This document shows positions 55,983 through 64,000 of a stretch of DNA of 64,000 nt, in pieces (position 1 is the stretch's first letter; every line of letters starts with the position of its first letter). Made by a program: the position numbers and the translations under genes. The notes beneath the pieces are model-generated. The model saw only the letters and a list, made by a program, of their open reading frames with translations, searched no databases and was not told the origin of the DNA. Origin of the DNA: Gammaproteobacteria bacterium (lineage in GTDB: Bacteria; Pseudomonadota; Gammaproteobacteria; UBA6429; Thiohalophilaceae); the NCBI GenBank assembly GCA_029881995.1, contig JAOULO010000008.1, positions 1 to 64,000 on the forward strand, in the 5' to 3' direction.

Positions 55983-56581
55983 CGGCGGAGAATTTTGCTG
56001 CCATTGCCCGGCGGGAAATTCCTGACTATGAGCGTGTCATCGATCTCACCATTCAGATCATAAAACGCCTCGAACTTTCTAATCCAAAAATTATCGATGT
56101 AGGTAGTGCTATTGGTACCACCCTGCAAGCATTACATAATTCTGGTTTCACAAATCTTTACGGTGTGGACAGTTCAAGTGAGATGTTGTCGCGTTCTTTC
56201 GATAAGGCAACTTTAATTGAGTCAAATCACTTTCCTGTTGAACAGGCGCCCTTTGATATTGTAATTGCCAACTGGGTATTACATTTTATTAAAGAACGTG
56301 AAGCCTATCTCGCCGATATCAAACGATCGCTTGGACCTGAAGGTGCCTTGATTCTCACAGAAAAGGTCACAGCCAGCCCGCTGGCCAATGAACTCTATCA
56401 TGACTTCAAACGAAAAAATGGTATGAACGAACAACAGATAGAGGAAAAGAAACAGCGCCTGGAAGGGGTGTTAATCACTCAGCCTGTTGAATGGTATCTT
56501 GATAAATTAAATTCAATTGGATTTAAGCGTGTTGAGATACTGAATGTGAATACGGTGTTTGTAACATTTCTAGCTTGTTAG
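55955..56581 (+). CDS. Class I SAM-dependent methyltransferase with apparent ATC start
   Basis: Translating upstream of the first canonical start (GTG 56165) reveals the missing SAM-binding motif I, KIIDVGSAIGTTLQAL, and a normal-looking N terminus, KKWQFDKVAAENFAAIARRE. No ATG, GTG or TTG exists in this frame between the lptE interior and motif I. An ATC at 55955 precedes KKWQFD and has AGGA 8 nt upstream (55943-55946). From there the protein is about 208 aa, with VDSSSEML as motif II and VIANWVLHFI as motif IV. The substrate is unknown. It overlaps the lptE end by 28 bp. Confidence 0.75.
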   Translation: MKKWQFDKVAAENFAAIARREIPDYERVIDLTIQIIKRLELSNPKIIDVGSAIGTTLQALHNSGFTNLYGVDSSSEMLSRSFDKATLIESNHFPVEQAPFDIVIANWVLHFIKEREAYLADIKRSLGPEGALILTEKVTASPLANELYHDFKRKNGMNEQQIEEKKQRLEGVLITQPVEWYLDKLNSIGFKRVEILNVNTVFVTFLAC

Positions 56582-56589
56582 GATTTTGT

Positions 56590-58149
56590 CTAGAAGAAGG
56601 TGAGATCTTCTTCGTCAGGATTGTCCCCATGTTTCGGATTATCCTGATTTCCTTCATTAGTACCGATATTATTTGCACCATCGGCATAACTGTTACGTCT
56701 TTCATTAACCAGCCGATTAATGATTCTAATAATCTCGCCACTACCCACCTCAGCTACATTAAAGTAGCCAATGATTTTATCTTGTAGGTCTTTATGTGTT
56801 ATCCAGTCCTGTTCAATACTCTCAAGGGCCTGGTGAACATTATCATGAACCATTTTGTGGGAAGGTTCCAGCTCGATATAAGATGGCATTTCTTTAAATA
56901 ACTTATAACCGTTGCCTGAATCATACCATTTGCCAAGACGACAATTATGGTGATCCACCGCTACGGCCCTTGCTTCATCTGAGTCTGCACCGACTTCGAG
57001 ACAGCGATAGGCATTTTGTTTATAAATGATGTGATCCATTTTAACGAGTGAGGCAAAACTCATATCCAGGGCAAAGGTCATGTTTTCATAGGCCTTACGT
57101 GCTGAGGCTGCAAATTCGGTGAAATTATCTTCAAAACTGGTAATCGTATCATTGGATTCATGGACCAGTTTTTTCATGTCCTCTGAATCCACCATCATAC
57201 GTTCCGCTTCCTGTTTAAAGGCCTGTATCGCGGGTGTGATTTCCTGAGTGACTTCTTTGGTGTGATTTGCCAGGGCCCTGACCTCATCGGCCACTACGGC
57301 AAAGCCACGGCCATGTTCACCGGCCCGGGCTGCTTCGATAGCCGCATTCAGGGCCAGCAGATTGGTTTGCTCGGTAATTTCGACAATGTCCTTGATGGCC
57401 TTGGTTACCCGAATACTGTGCTCATTGAGTTGATGAAAAGCCTCATCCATGTGATTAACCATCTCAACGATCTGGTTGAGATCATGTAATACATGCCCGA
57501 TGGACTGTTTGCTCTCGGTGGCCTTTTCAGCAGTATTACCTGATATTTTCTGAACCACTTCCATTTCGTGATTTACATTGGCCAGATCTTCCTGGTTTTC
57601 CTTCAGATTTTTAATCAGGTTGGACGCGTTTAATTGATGAAGCGAACCCAGAACGGAATTCTTGCTACTATTGATCTGTACCTCAATAATGGCATCATGA
57701 GAACGTGCAACTTCAGACATGGTTGAAACAAAACCACCGTGTAGACCCATTGAGACGGGTTTGCGAAAGGTTTTTCCCTGGGTAACATAATTAACACTGG
57801 TGTTAACCTCGCGAAAAAAGGTTTCTAACTGGTCCAGAAGATCATTTACATCCCAGGCGATCTGGCCAATCTTATCATCTCGGTTAATGTTCGTAATGCG
57901 GTTACTAAAATGTCCGGACGTGGCAGCCTGGGTAACATAATGGATTTTATCCAGGCAATCATCCGCGGTTTTTGTGCATGCCAATACATGTAGGGCGTAC
58001 AGGGTTAGTAAAATACCAAGAACACCCAGCGCCATAAGGACAAAATCAAGCTGGTATTTAAAATAGATCCATGCCCCTGTGGCGACAAGCAACAGGGTAT
58101 AGAGTAAAAAGATTCGGCTAACCCTGGAGAGCAATGATGAGTTCTTCAT
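56590..58149 (-). CDS. Chemoreceptor with C-terminal zinc-binding CZB domain
   Basis: This 519-aa protein has two N-terminal membrane segments ([19 protein letters not shown] and [20 protein letters not shown]) with almost no periplasmic loop, HAMP, a signalling domain (tip [21 protein letters not shown]) and a C-terminal CZB domain: [25 protein letters not shown], then [15 protein letters not shown] domains bind zinc through three His and one Cys and sense zinc or hypochlorous acid. It overlaps the Aer-like PAS gene by 32 bp, so the pair probably forms a split receptor. Confidence 0.88.
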   Translation of the reverse strand: MKNSSLLSRVSRIFLLYTLLLVATGAWIYFKYQLDFVLMALGVLGILLTLYALHVLACTKTADDCLDKIHYVTQAATSGHFSNRITNINRDDKIGQIAWDVNDLLDQLETFFREVNTSVNYVTQGKTFRKPVSMGLHGGFVSTMSEVARSHDAIIEVQINSSKNSVLGSLHQLNASNLIKNLKENQEDLANVNHEMEVVQKISGNTAEKATESKQSIGHVLHDLNQIVEMVNHMDEAFHQLNEHSIRVTKAIKDIVEITEQTNLLALNAAIEAARAGEHGRGFAVVADEVRALANHTKEVTQEITPAIQAFKQEAERMMVDSEDMKKLVHESNDTITSFEDNFTEFAASARKAYENMTFALDMSFASLVKMDHIIYKQNAYRCLEVGADSDEARAVAVDHHNCRLGKWYDSGNGYKLFKEMPSYIELEPSHKMVHDNVHQALESIEQDWITHKDLQDKIIGYFNVAEVGSGEIIRIINRLVNERRNSYADGANNIGTNEGNQDNPKHGDNPDEEDLTFF

Positions 58150-58645
58150 AACTCACTCCTTTCTCAGCCAGGAAATTCAACAGTAATTGAGTTGACGCAT
58201 CAATGGCATCTTTGGCCCCGGCCTGTTTTTCTGCATCCAGCATCTGGGCATACAGCCCACTGACGGCAGCAAGCGCTTCCGGGTTGGGTTTGCGACGTAC
58301 CGAAAAATAACCAATGATATTTTCCTTCTCATCATAATCAGGAGTGACATTGGCAAAGACCCAGTAGAAAGATCCGTCCTTCGCCATGTTCTTTACGAAG
58401 GCAAATATTTCCTTGCCCTGAGAAATGGTATCCCATAGTAGTTTGAAGACCGCACGGGGCATGTCCGGGTGGCGAATAATATTGTGCTGCGCACCCAGCA
58501 GTTCTTTCTCAGAGTAGCCAGAAAACTCAATAAAAATCTGGTTACCATAGGTAATCCGGCCCTTGGTATCGGTCTTGGAGACGATAAAATCGTTCTCACG
58601 CATGACTTTTTCCCGGTCTGTCGGTGTTATTTGTTTATTTTTCAT
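58118..58645 (-). CDS. Aer-like PAS sensor protein (no signalling domain)
   Basis: This protein of about 175 aa is a single PAS domain that closely resembles the FAD-binding PAS of aerotaxis receptor Aer: [59 protein letters not shown]. After the PAS only about 45 helical residues remain; there is no membrane or methyl-accepting region. The next gene supplies a receptor with membrane and signalling domains. The start is uncertain (58645 chosen; 58696 and 58597 possible). Confidence 0.82.
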   Translation of the reverse strand: MKNKQITPTDREKVMRENDFIVSKTDTKGRITYGNQIFIEFSGYSEKELLGAQHNIIRHPDMPRAVFKLLWDTISQGKEIFAFVKNMAKDGSFYWVFANVTPDYDEKENIIGYFSVRRKPNPEALAAVSGLYAQMLDAEKQAGAKDAIDASTQLLLNFLAEKGVSYEELIIALQG

Positions 58646-58775
58646 CAGAACGGCGTTGTTTTTTGCATCCCTAAAACAGCTGAATTGACTCCACATAATT
58701 TAATCGGACTCACAGATAAAATCTTGAGTATAACTAGGGTTTTTAGTGGGGATTAAACCAGTAATTTACTTGGTT

Positions 58776-59444
58776 TTATCTACTAAGGGGTGAGATGAGC
58801 GCCTGACTATCATGGCGGGGGTTATTGACCTCGGTACTGACCGGGTACATTTGCATAGAGGTATGTTCAGCAGGCAACAGAAGGGAGTCTAATGGTGATG
58901 TGTCCTGATTTTCCGGGGCCAGCCAGGTTTGAAAATCATCTTTATCAATTATAACTGGCATACGCTCGTGAATATCGGCAATCAGATGGTTAGCGACCGT
59001 TGTAATAATGGTAAACGAATTAATGGTTTGATCACCTTCCCAATATTCCCATAGTCCAGCAAAGGCAAACAGGCCTTTATCCTTCATGCCGATGTAATAG
59101 GGTTGCTTACCGTGAGCCGTCGCATGCCATTCATAAAAACCGGTGGAGGGGATCAGACAGCGGCGTTTATTATAAGCATCACGAAAGGCTGGTTTTTCAT
59201 TCAGGGTCTCGGCCTTGGCATTGATCATTTTATATTTAGATGTGGTGGTCTTTGCCCAATGTGGGATCAGACCCCAGTGCATGAGAGTGCAGGCACGACC
59301 GTTATCGGGTAGTTGCCAGATGACGGGGACGTGACTGTTGGGGGGAATGTTCCAGGAGGGTTTGAAGTCAGGGGCAGGGGTGTCGAGTTCGAAATAGAAG
59401 TCGATGAGGTTGGGGGTCGTGTCTAGGATGAATCTGCCGCACAT
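58776..59444 (-). CDS. yedK: SRAP-domain protein (YedK/HMCES family)
   Basis: This 222-aa protein forms a covalent thiazolidine cross-link with abasic sites in single-stranded DNA. Catalytic residues are present: Cys2 after Met1 (MCGRF), N75 in MINAKAET, E105 in GFYEWH and H159 in IHERMPVI. The length is standard. It sits alone beside structured repeat copy R2, which begins 24 nt upstream of its start. Confidence 0.93.
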   Translation of the reverse strand: MCGRFILDTTPNLIDFYFELDTPAPDFKPSWNIPPNSHVPVIWQLPDNGRACTLMHWGLIPHWAKTTTSKYKMINAKAETLNEKPAFRDAYNKRRCLIPSTGFYEWHATAHGKQPYYIGMKDKGLFAFAGLWEYWEGDQTINSFTIITTVANHLIADIHERMPVIIDKDDFQTWLAPENQDTSPLDSLLLPAEHTSMQMYPVSTEVNNPRHDSQALISPLSR

Positions 59445-59467
59445 GATGGGGATAGTTTATAGGTTTA

Positions 59468-59733
59468 AACTTTTAAATTGAATCGCTATCGCGATGTTGA
59501 TCTAAAGTCAGGTCTCGTCCTGACAGACGAGGTACTTTTGTTTCGGCAAAAGTACCCAAAACCATTGCCTCCAGAGATGTCGCAAACGTGTGTTTGAGTT
59601 TTGGTTTTTTGTTGAGCATTGGCAGAAGGGGCATCCCAGCCCCTCTGCCAATGCGGCGACATCCCTGTCGCCCCTTATTGATATTTTAAAAAACCAAAAC
59701 CCAAACACGCGCCATCAAAGTCGGCACCAACCC
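59468..59733 (-). repeat. Long structured dispersed repeat, copy R2
   Basis: This copy opens with the same bases as R1 (AACTTTTAAATTGAATCGCT at 59468-59487), and is the inverted counterpart of R3 across about 266 bp. It contains hairpins TACTTTT/AAAAGTA, GGCAGAAGGGGC/GCCCCTCTGCC and GGCGACATCCCTGTCGCC. R2 and R3 bracket the DUF2971 gene in opposite orientation. Confidence 0.8.
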
Positions 59734-59757
59734 TGCAGCAATTTGGCAGTCATGTGT

Positions 59758-60600
59758 TTAATTAGGAATTTGTATCTCACCCGTTTTATTTAATGTTGCT
59801 TTTGTTAAGGTGATTGGTAATGTTGATTCTCTTACAAGAGTTTTTATCCATTCTTCTGTTTCAGACGCAATCTGCGGACCCAATATTAAGCCTTTTATAG
59901 ACTCACTTGGTATATTGTAACACCCAGGACCATTTTGACTTCGAATAAATTCTTGCACAAGAGAGGATGGTTTATGTTGGTTTATAAATTGTTCCGTTCG
60001 AGGGATATCATTCCATCGCGCAATAACTCTCCATTCTTTTTCATAACTCCAATGTTCTGCTTTAGTGAACATACACTTGTCAAGTATTACAGAAGGACTA
60101 TCTTTTAGTCTGTTGATAACTGGTGGGGTGTTTGTATATTGAACTTTTTGAGCAATCTCAAATAGCCCATAATTTGATCCAAATTCAATTATGGCACCAC
60201 GGTATCCATCTGCATAATGAGCCCAAAGGAGAGGAACATTAGGAGTTTCTGAAAATGAGAAAATGCCTATTTTATCGAGAAGTTCATGTAGAATTTCTTC
60301 AACCAAAAGGGGGGAAGAACGATATTTTTGAATAAACTTTTTTTCTTCGATTAGTCTTTTAGCCGGAGAAAACTTTATTGGAGAGTATTGTTGTATTTTT
60401 TTACGAAAGAAATGTTTTAGTTCTTTGTCTGAACCTTCAAAAATAATTGATGGGCGTAATTCAAGTGGGTCATTTAACTCAGTTCGTTTTCGAAAATATA
60501 CTTTATGATTAATTAAAATATCTTTAAACCATTGTTTACGGTCAACACTATTCAATGAAGTGTAATAATAGAAAGTATCAGGGTCATCTGGTTTTTTCAT
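59758..60600 (-). CDS. DUF2971 protein, flanked by inverted repeats
   Basis: This protein of about 280 aa belongs to DUF2971: FYYYTSLNSVDRKQWF, then IGIFSFSETPNVPLLWAHYAD with GYRGAIIEF, and WSYEKEWRVIARW. The function is not established. No signal or membrane segment is present. ATG 60600 is chosen; the frame opens from 60696. It is clearly AT-rich relative to neighbours. It lies alone between inverted copies R2 and R3 of a structured repeat, suggesting acquisition as a unit. Confidence 0.8.
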   Translation of the reverse strand: MKKPDDPDTFYYYTSLNSVDRKQWFKDILINHKVYFRKRTELNDPLELRPSIIFEGSDKELKHFFRKKIQQYSPIKFSPAKRLIEEKKFIQKYRSSPLLVEEILHELLDKIGIFSFSETPNVPLLWAHYADGYRGAIIEFGSNYGLFEIAQKVQYTNTPPVINRLKDSPSVILDKCMFTKAEHWSYEKEWRVIARWNDIPRTEQFINQHKPSSLVQEFIRSQNGPGCYNIPSESIKGLILGPQIASETEEWIKTLVRESTLPITLTKATLNKTGEIQIPN

Positions 60601-60741
60601 AATTATATGGTCACACCTAGATGCAAGATACTTAGGTTTCTTTGGCCTGTAGGTTGTGTTGAGCGATATAGAAAACGAGCATGTCACTAAGGCCAACCTA
60701 CCAATAATTCCTTATTTAAACAAGACAGCTAATTCGTTTCG

Positions 60742-60996
60742 GGGTTAGTGCCGACTTCGATGGCGCGTGTTTGGGTTTTGGTTTTTTAAAATATCAATAA
60801 GGGGCGACAGGGATGTCGCCGCATTGGCAGAGGGGCTGGGATGCCCCTTCTGCCAATGCTCAACAAAAAACCAAAACTCAAACACACGTTTGCGCCATCT
60901 CTGGAGGCAATGGTTTTGGTTACTTTTGCCGAAACAAAAGTAACTCGTCTGTCAGGACGAGACCTGACTTAGATCCAGCATCGACGACAGTCGATT
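60742..60996 (+). repeat. Long structured dispersed repeat, copy R3
   Basis: Near-identical inverted copy of R2 (for example GCGCGTGTTTGGGTTTTGG here, its complement at about 59693-59711), and direct relative of R1. It includes the central hairpin GGCAGAGGGGC/GCCCCTTCTGCC and the terminal CTCGTCTGTCAGGACGAG hairpin. A short open frame at 60813-61019 corresponds to that in R1 and is considered spurious. Confidence 0.8.
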
Positions 60997-61006
60997 CCAA
61001 AAATAT

Positions 61007-61041
61007 CACCCCACCCTAACCCTCCCCTTAAAGAGGAGGGG
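61007..61041 (-). repeat. REP-like repeat, copy 3
   Basis: CACCCCACCCTAACCCTCCC then CTTAAAGAGGAGGGG: same family and orientation as the copy at 46812, again right beside a structured repeat. It lies just beyond the stop codon of the convergent-facing degS-like gene. Confidence 0.7.
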
Positions 61042-61051
61042 ATATAGAAAA

Positions 61052-62203
61052 CTATTCCTGCACCGGCCGCTGCACTACCTTAGCCTTAACCGAAAACCCC
61101 TTCCCCTTCCTTACACCCTTAACCTTAATCACAGTCTCTGGCTTGACCTGGCTCACCGTATTCAACATCTCATACATATTATTCACCGGCTTGCCATTTA
61201 TATGGGTAATCACATCACCTCGATCGAGACCGGCAAGATCAGCGGGGCCTTTTAAAATTAAATTGGTGACGATGACGCCATTGGGGGTATCCAGTTTGAA
61301 GGATTCTGCCAGTTGGGGGGTGATGTCCTGTACGGCGATGCCTAACCAGCCGCGTTGTACAACTCCGTGCTGAATAATTTGTGTCATGACATCTTTGGCG
61401 AGGCTGACGGGGATGGCAAAACCGATGCCTTGTGAACCACCGCTCTTGGAGTAGATGGCGGTGTTGATGCCGATGAGTTGTCCGAAGGCGTTGATCAATG
61501 CGCCGCCGGAGTTGCCGGGGTTGATGGCGGCATCGGTCTGGATGAAGTTTTCATAGGTGCTGATGCCTAGCATACTGCGGTGGGTGGCGCTGACGATGCC
61601 GGAGGTGACGGTTTGACCCACACCAAAGGGGTTACCAATGGCCAATACCACATCACCAACGCGGAGTGTGTCTGAGTTGCCCAGGGTGATGACCGGTGGC
61701 TTATCAATTTCAACCTGCAGGATGGCAAGGTCAGTATCTGGATCGGTGCCAACGAGTTTTGCTTTAGTGGTTCTGCCATCGGCAAAGGCAACCTGGATTT
61801 CATCGGCATCCTTGATGACGTGGTTATTGGTGAGCATATAACCCTGGGGACTGACGATAACACCGGAACCCAGGCTGGTTTCCATCCGTTCACGGGGGAC
61901 ACCAAAGCGATCACCAAAGAACTGTTTGAAAACTGGATCGTCCATCAGGGGATGGGCACGCTCAACAACTCGTGTTCGAGTGAAAATATTCACCACGGCC
62001 GGTTGTGCGGCGGCGACGGCATCGGCATAGGAACTGACCATGCCAGGACTGGCCGGAGCAGTGACAGGTATGGCTTCCTTGAAGGTGATTTCTTCCGGGC
62101 GATCATTTAGCAGGCTGGGGAAAAAATACAGGATGACAAATGCAGCGGCGAGTCCAAGGGTGGCAAACTGAAAAATGAAGCTGAGGTTTTTAGTAATACG
62201 CAT
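61052..62203 (-). CDS. algW: DegS/AlgW-like periplasmic serine protease
   Basis: This 383-aa HtrA-family protease is anchored by one N-terminal segment (FQFATLGLAAAFVILYFFPS). The trypsin-like domain has the catalytic triad H128 (TNNHVIKD), D158 (DPDTDLAIL) and S232 (NPGNSGGAL), followed by one PDZ domain (about 280-375). One transmembrane anchor plus a single PDZ fits DegS/AlgW, which start cleavage of the anti-sigma factor in the envelope-stress response. No rseA-like gene is near. Confidence 0.92.
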   Translation of the reverse strand: MRITKNLSFIFQFATLGLAAAFVILYFFPSLLNDRPEEITFKEAIPVTAPASPGMVSSYADAVAAAQPAVVNIFTRTRVVERAHPLMDDPVFKQFFGDRFGVPRERMETSLGSGVIVSPQGYMLTNNHVIKDADEIQVAFADGRTTKAKLVGTDPDTDLAILQVEIDKPPVITLGNSDTLRVGDVVLAIGNPFGVGQTVTSGIVSATHRSMLGISTYENFIQTDAAINPGNSGGALINAFGQLIGINTAIYSKSGGSQGIGFAIPVSLAKDVMTQIIQHGVVQRGWLGIAVQDITPQLAESFKLDTPNGVIVTNLILKGPADLAGLDRGDVITHINGKPVNNMYEMLNTVSQVKPETVIKVKGVRKGKGFSVKAKVVQRPVQE

Positions 62204-62262
62204 GACGGTGATTTTTGTTTACACTGTTATGGATAAGAATACTTTAAAGGATACCAGAACAC

Positions 62263-63021
62263 ATGGCGCATGTGGCCCAGCTGACGCAATACATTGACCA
62301 ATTACTGGCCGTGGACAAGTTTAAGGATTATGGTCCCAATGGCCTGCAGGTGGAAGGTAAAAAGGAAATTAACCGGATGATCTGTGGTGTCACAGCCAGT
62401 CTTGCGCTGATCGATGCGGCCATTGAACAGCAGGCCGATGCGATCCTGGTTCATCATGGTTATTTCTGGAAAGGGGAGGATCCCTGTCTGGTCGGTATGA
62501 AAGCCGAACGTATTCGACGTCTGCTGCAGCATGACATCAACCTGCTGGCCTATCATCTACCGCTGGATGCCCATGGTGTATTGGGCAATAACGTTCAGTT
62601 GGCAAAACGGCTGGGTATCAATATAGAAGGGCGGTTCATAGGCGACCGAGATACCGGGATTGGCATGTACGGATCTTTTCCAACTGCCATGAGCGGAGAA
62701 TATCTTTCCAAGCAAATCGATAAGGCACTGGCACGAACACCAATGCACATCAAAGGCAGCGACAGGCCGATACAGCGTATCGCCTGGTGTACAGGTGGGG
62801 CACAGGGGTATTTTGAAGAGGCTGTCGCACTGGGGGTTGATGCCTATATTACTGGTGAAGTGTCTGAATACACGGTACATATTGCCAGAGAGTATGGTGT
62901 GCATTTTTTTGCTGCTGGCCACCATGCGACAGAGCGCTATGGTGTGCAGGCCCTGGGGCGGCATCTGGCCGAAAAATTCGGTTTACATCAGCAGTATATC
63001 GAGATTGAAAATCCGGTGTAA
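62263..63021 (+). CDS. ybgI: Nif3-like dinuclear metal center protein (YbgI)
   Basis: This 252-aa NIF3 family protein has a conserved dimetal site: ILVHHGYFWKGE, YHLPLDAHG, and GHHATERYG near the C terminus. Family proteins form toroidal hexamers; the enzymatic role is uncertain (GTP cyclohydrolase 1-type 2 has been proposed for homologues). The length fits the short bacterial form without the inserted domain. It runs divergently from the DegS-like gene and lies upstream of petA. Confidence 0.92.
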   Translation: MAHVAQLTQYIDQLLAVDKFKDYGPNGLQVEGKKEINRMICGVTASLALIDAAIEQQADAILVHHGYFWKGEDPCLVGMKAERIRRLLQHDINLLAYHLPLDAHGVLGNNVQLAKRLGINIEGRFIGDRDTGIGMYGSFPTAMSGEYLSKQIDKALARTPMHIKGSDRPIQRIAWCTGGAQGYFEEAVALGVDAYITGEVSEYTVHIAREYGVHFFAAGHHATERYGVQALGRHLAEKFGLHQQYIEIENPV

Positions 63022-63055
63022 GCGATTGAAAAGCTAGTCATTTTTTAGATTCTCC

Positions 63056-63084
63056 TTGACCTTACCAGCCTTTTACCCCACAAT
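63056..63084 (+). promoter_or_regulatory. Putative promoter of the petABC operon
   Basis: TTGACC (63056-63061) and CACAAT (63079-63084) are spaced 17 bp apart, 121 nt before the petA start. This gives a reasonable sigma-70 match (5 of 6 and 4 of 6). Confidence 0.4.
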
Positions 63085-63204
63085 ACGCCGCCATTTAAGG
63101 CAAGTTTTTTAATTATAGGTTCCAGCATATTCAGTGATGAAAAAAATAAATAAGTTAGACCAGTCACTGCCTATCCGGTTTTATCAGTATCGGGAGATTA
63201 TCGA

Positions 63205-63807
63205 ATGAGTACAGATGGCGTTGATAATAGCCGACGCCGTTTCCTGACGGCTGCCACTTCGGTGGTGGGCGCAGTCGGAACGGTCGGCCTCGCAATTCCT
63301 TTTATCTCATCCATGAACCCAAGTGCTCGTGCCAAAGCGGCGGGTGCACCTGTGGAAGTGGATATCAGTAAACTTGAGCCCGGCGGCATGATTACCGTCG
63401 AGTGGCGCGGCAAACCCGTCTGGGTTGTTCGCCGTACCCCAGAGAACATGAAGGATCTGGAAGGTCTGGCCGGCAAGCTGGCTGACCCCAACTCAGATGC
63501 CACTCAGCAGCCGGAATATGCCAAGAACATGCATCGTTCAATGGTCGACAATGCTGAAGTCATCGTCATGGTCGGAATCTGTACTCACCTGGGTTGCTCG
63601 CCCAAGTATCGCCCTGAAATGGGTGCCGCAGATTTGGGTGGCGCTGAATGGAAGGGGGGCTTCTTCTGCCCTTGCCATGGTTCCAAGTTTGACCTGGCTG
63701 GCCGTGTGTATAGTGGCGTACCTGCACCAACCAATATGGTTATTCCTCCCCATATGTATAAGAGTAAGTCTGTGATTCTGGTTGGACTAGACGGAGGAGT
63801 GGCCTGA
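63205..63807 (+). CDS. petA: Ubiquinol-cytochrome c reductase iron-sulfur (Rieske) subunit
   Basis: This 200-aa Rieske protein of the cytochrome bc1 complex has a Tat-type signal anchor (SRRRFLTAATSVVGAVG) and 2Fe-2S ligands in CTHLGCSP and CPCHGSKFD. It transfers electrons from ubiquinol to cytochrome c1. GGGAG precedes the ATG. Its stop overlaps the petB start by one base (TGATG), showing translational coupling in a petABC operon. Confidence 0.96.
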   Translation: MSTDGVDNSRRRFLTAATSVVGAVGTVGLAIPFISSMNPSARAKAAGAPVEVDISKLEPGGMITVEWRGKPVWVVRRTPENMKDLEGLAGKLADPNSDATQQPEYAKNMHRSMVDNAEVIVMVGICTHLGCSPKYRPEMGAADLGGAEWKGGFFCPCHGSKFDLAGRVYSGVPAPTNMVIPPHMYKSKSVILVGLDGGVA

Positions 63808-64000
63808 TGGATAAATTAGTCGCGTTTTTGGGCTGGATCGACGATCGCTTCCCGCTCACCAAGATGTGGAAAGAACACCTTTCCGAATATTATGCGCCAA
63901 AGAATTTCAACTTCTGGTATTTCTTTGGTTCCCTGGCCCTGCTGGTGTTTGTCCTGCAGATCGTCACCGGCATCGTGCTGACCATGTATTACAAGCCAGA
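63807..64000 (+). CDS. petB: Cytochrome b of the bc1 complex (5' part only)
   Basis: The first 64 residues are visible before the window ends: MDKLVAFLGWIDDRFPLTKM, then KNFNFWYFFGSLALLVFVLQ and ITGIVLTMYYKP, the beginning of the first membrane helix of cytochrome b. The position directly after petA and the overlap ATG support the call. Heme-ligand histidines lie beyond the edge. Confidence 0.93.
   Translation, partial: MDKLVAFLGWIDDRFPLTKMWKEHLSEYYAPKNFNFWYFFGSLALLVFVLQIVTGIVLTMYYKP

Noticed and set aside
1..64000. tRNA, rRNA or CRISPR arrays
   Set aside because: No cloverleaf-like 3' CCA segments, rRNA signature sequences or regularly spaced direct repeats were recognised by eye; a tRNAscan and CRISPR search would be decisive.

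Overview
This window looks like a moderate-GC gammaproteobacterial chromosome. Lineage markers include BamC, LptE, GcvR, a YeeN-type YebC protein, EttA, YbeL, the EF-P/EpmA/EpmB set, a FimX-like protein and the miaB-phoH-ybeY-corC-lnt cluster. I cannot name the genus. Four methyl-accepting chemotaxis proteins, an Aer-like PAS protein, a heme-motif chemoreceptor and a Rieske/cytochrome b operon suggest a motile, respiring, probably aquatic bacterium. No rRNA, tRNA or CRISPR array was recognised.

Region 1 (1-8.2 kb) is an AT-rich accessory region that reads as part of an integron gene-cassette array. Small genes all lie on the + strand and are separated by imperfect palindromes with attC-type ends. 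Cassette products are an unknown 101-aa protein, a Cys-rich small-domain protein, an ArsN2-like acetyltransferase, two other GNAT acetyltransferases, an isochorismatase-like hydrolase, a DUF1697 protein, a GFA-type zinc protein and two glyoxalase-fold proteins. A helical-repeat protein, a DUF1272 zinc protein and a secreted Cys-rich protein follow. No integrase gene is present, so the array either continues off the left edge or is an integrase-less attC cluster. An IS1111-type IS110-family element (about 177-1741) has inserted into the core of the first attC. It has subterminal 12-bp inverted repeats, a long 3' non-coding end with a 28-bp inverted repeat (candidate bridge RNA), and an 11-bp hairpin that would hide the transposase ribosome-binding site.

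Region 2 (8.2-30 kb) is conserved chromosome: an LpxL-type acyltransferase with an unusual active-site Asn, yeeN, ettA, two tandem chemoreceptors (the first with a CxxCH heme motif), an RND efflux pair, a LysR regulator, an AI-2E/PerM transporter, a PIN-PhoH protein, peroxiredoxin-gcvR, then dapA-bamC-MBL hydrolase-purC and another chemoreceptor.

Region 3 (30-46.4 kb) holds parE-parC, a lipoprotein with a class III nucleotide cyclase, a HtpX-like protease, a DUF1015 protein, a FimX-like degenerate GGDEF/EAL protein with a probable c-di-GMP effector, and epmB/efp/epmA.

Region 4 (46.4-64 kb) holds miaB-phoH-ybeY-corC-lnt, ybeL, leuS-lptE followed by a methyltransferase that appears to use an ATC start codon, a split aerotaxis-like pair (PAS protein plus CZB chemoreceptor), an SRAP protein, a DUF2971 gene bracketed by inverted copies of a long structured repeat, a DegS/AlgW-like protease, a Nif3-like protein and the start of petABC. 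The structured repeat occurs three times (46.4, 59.5 and 60.7 kb) and fills the only large gene-free gaps outside the IS, together with REP-like CCCTCTCCCT repeats.
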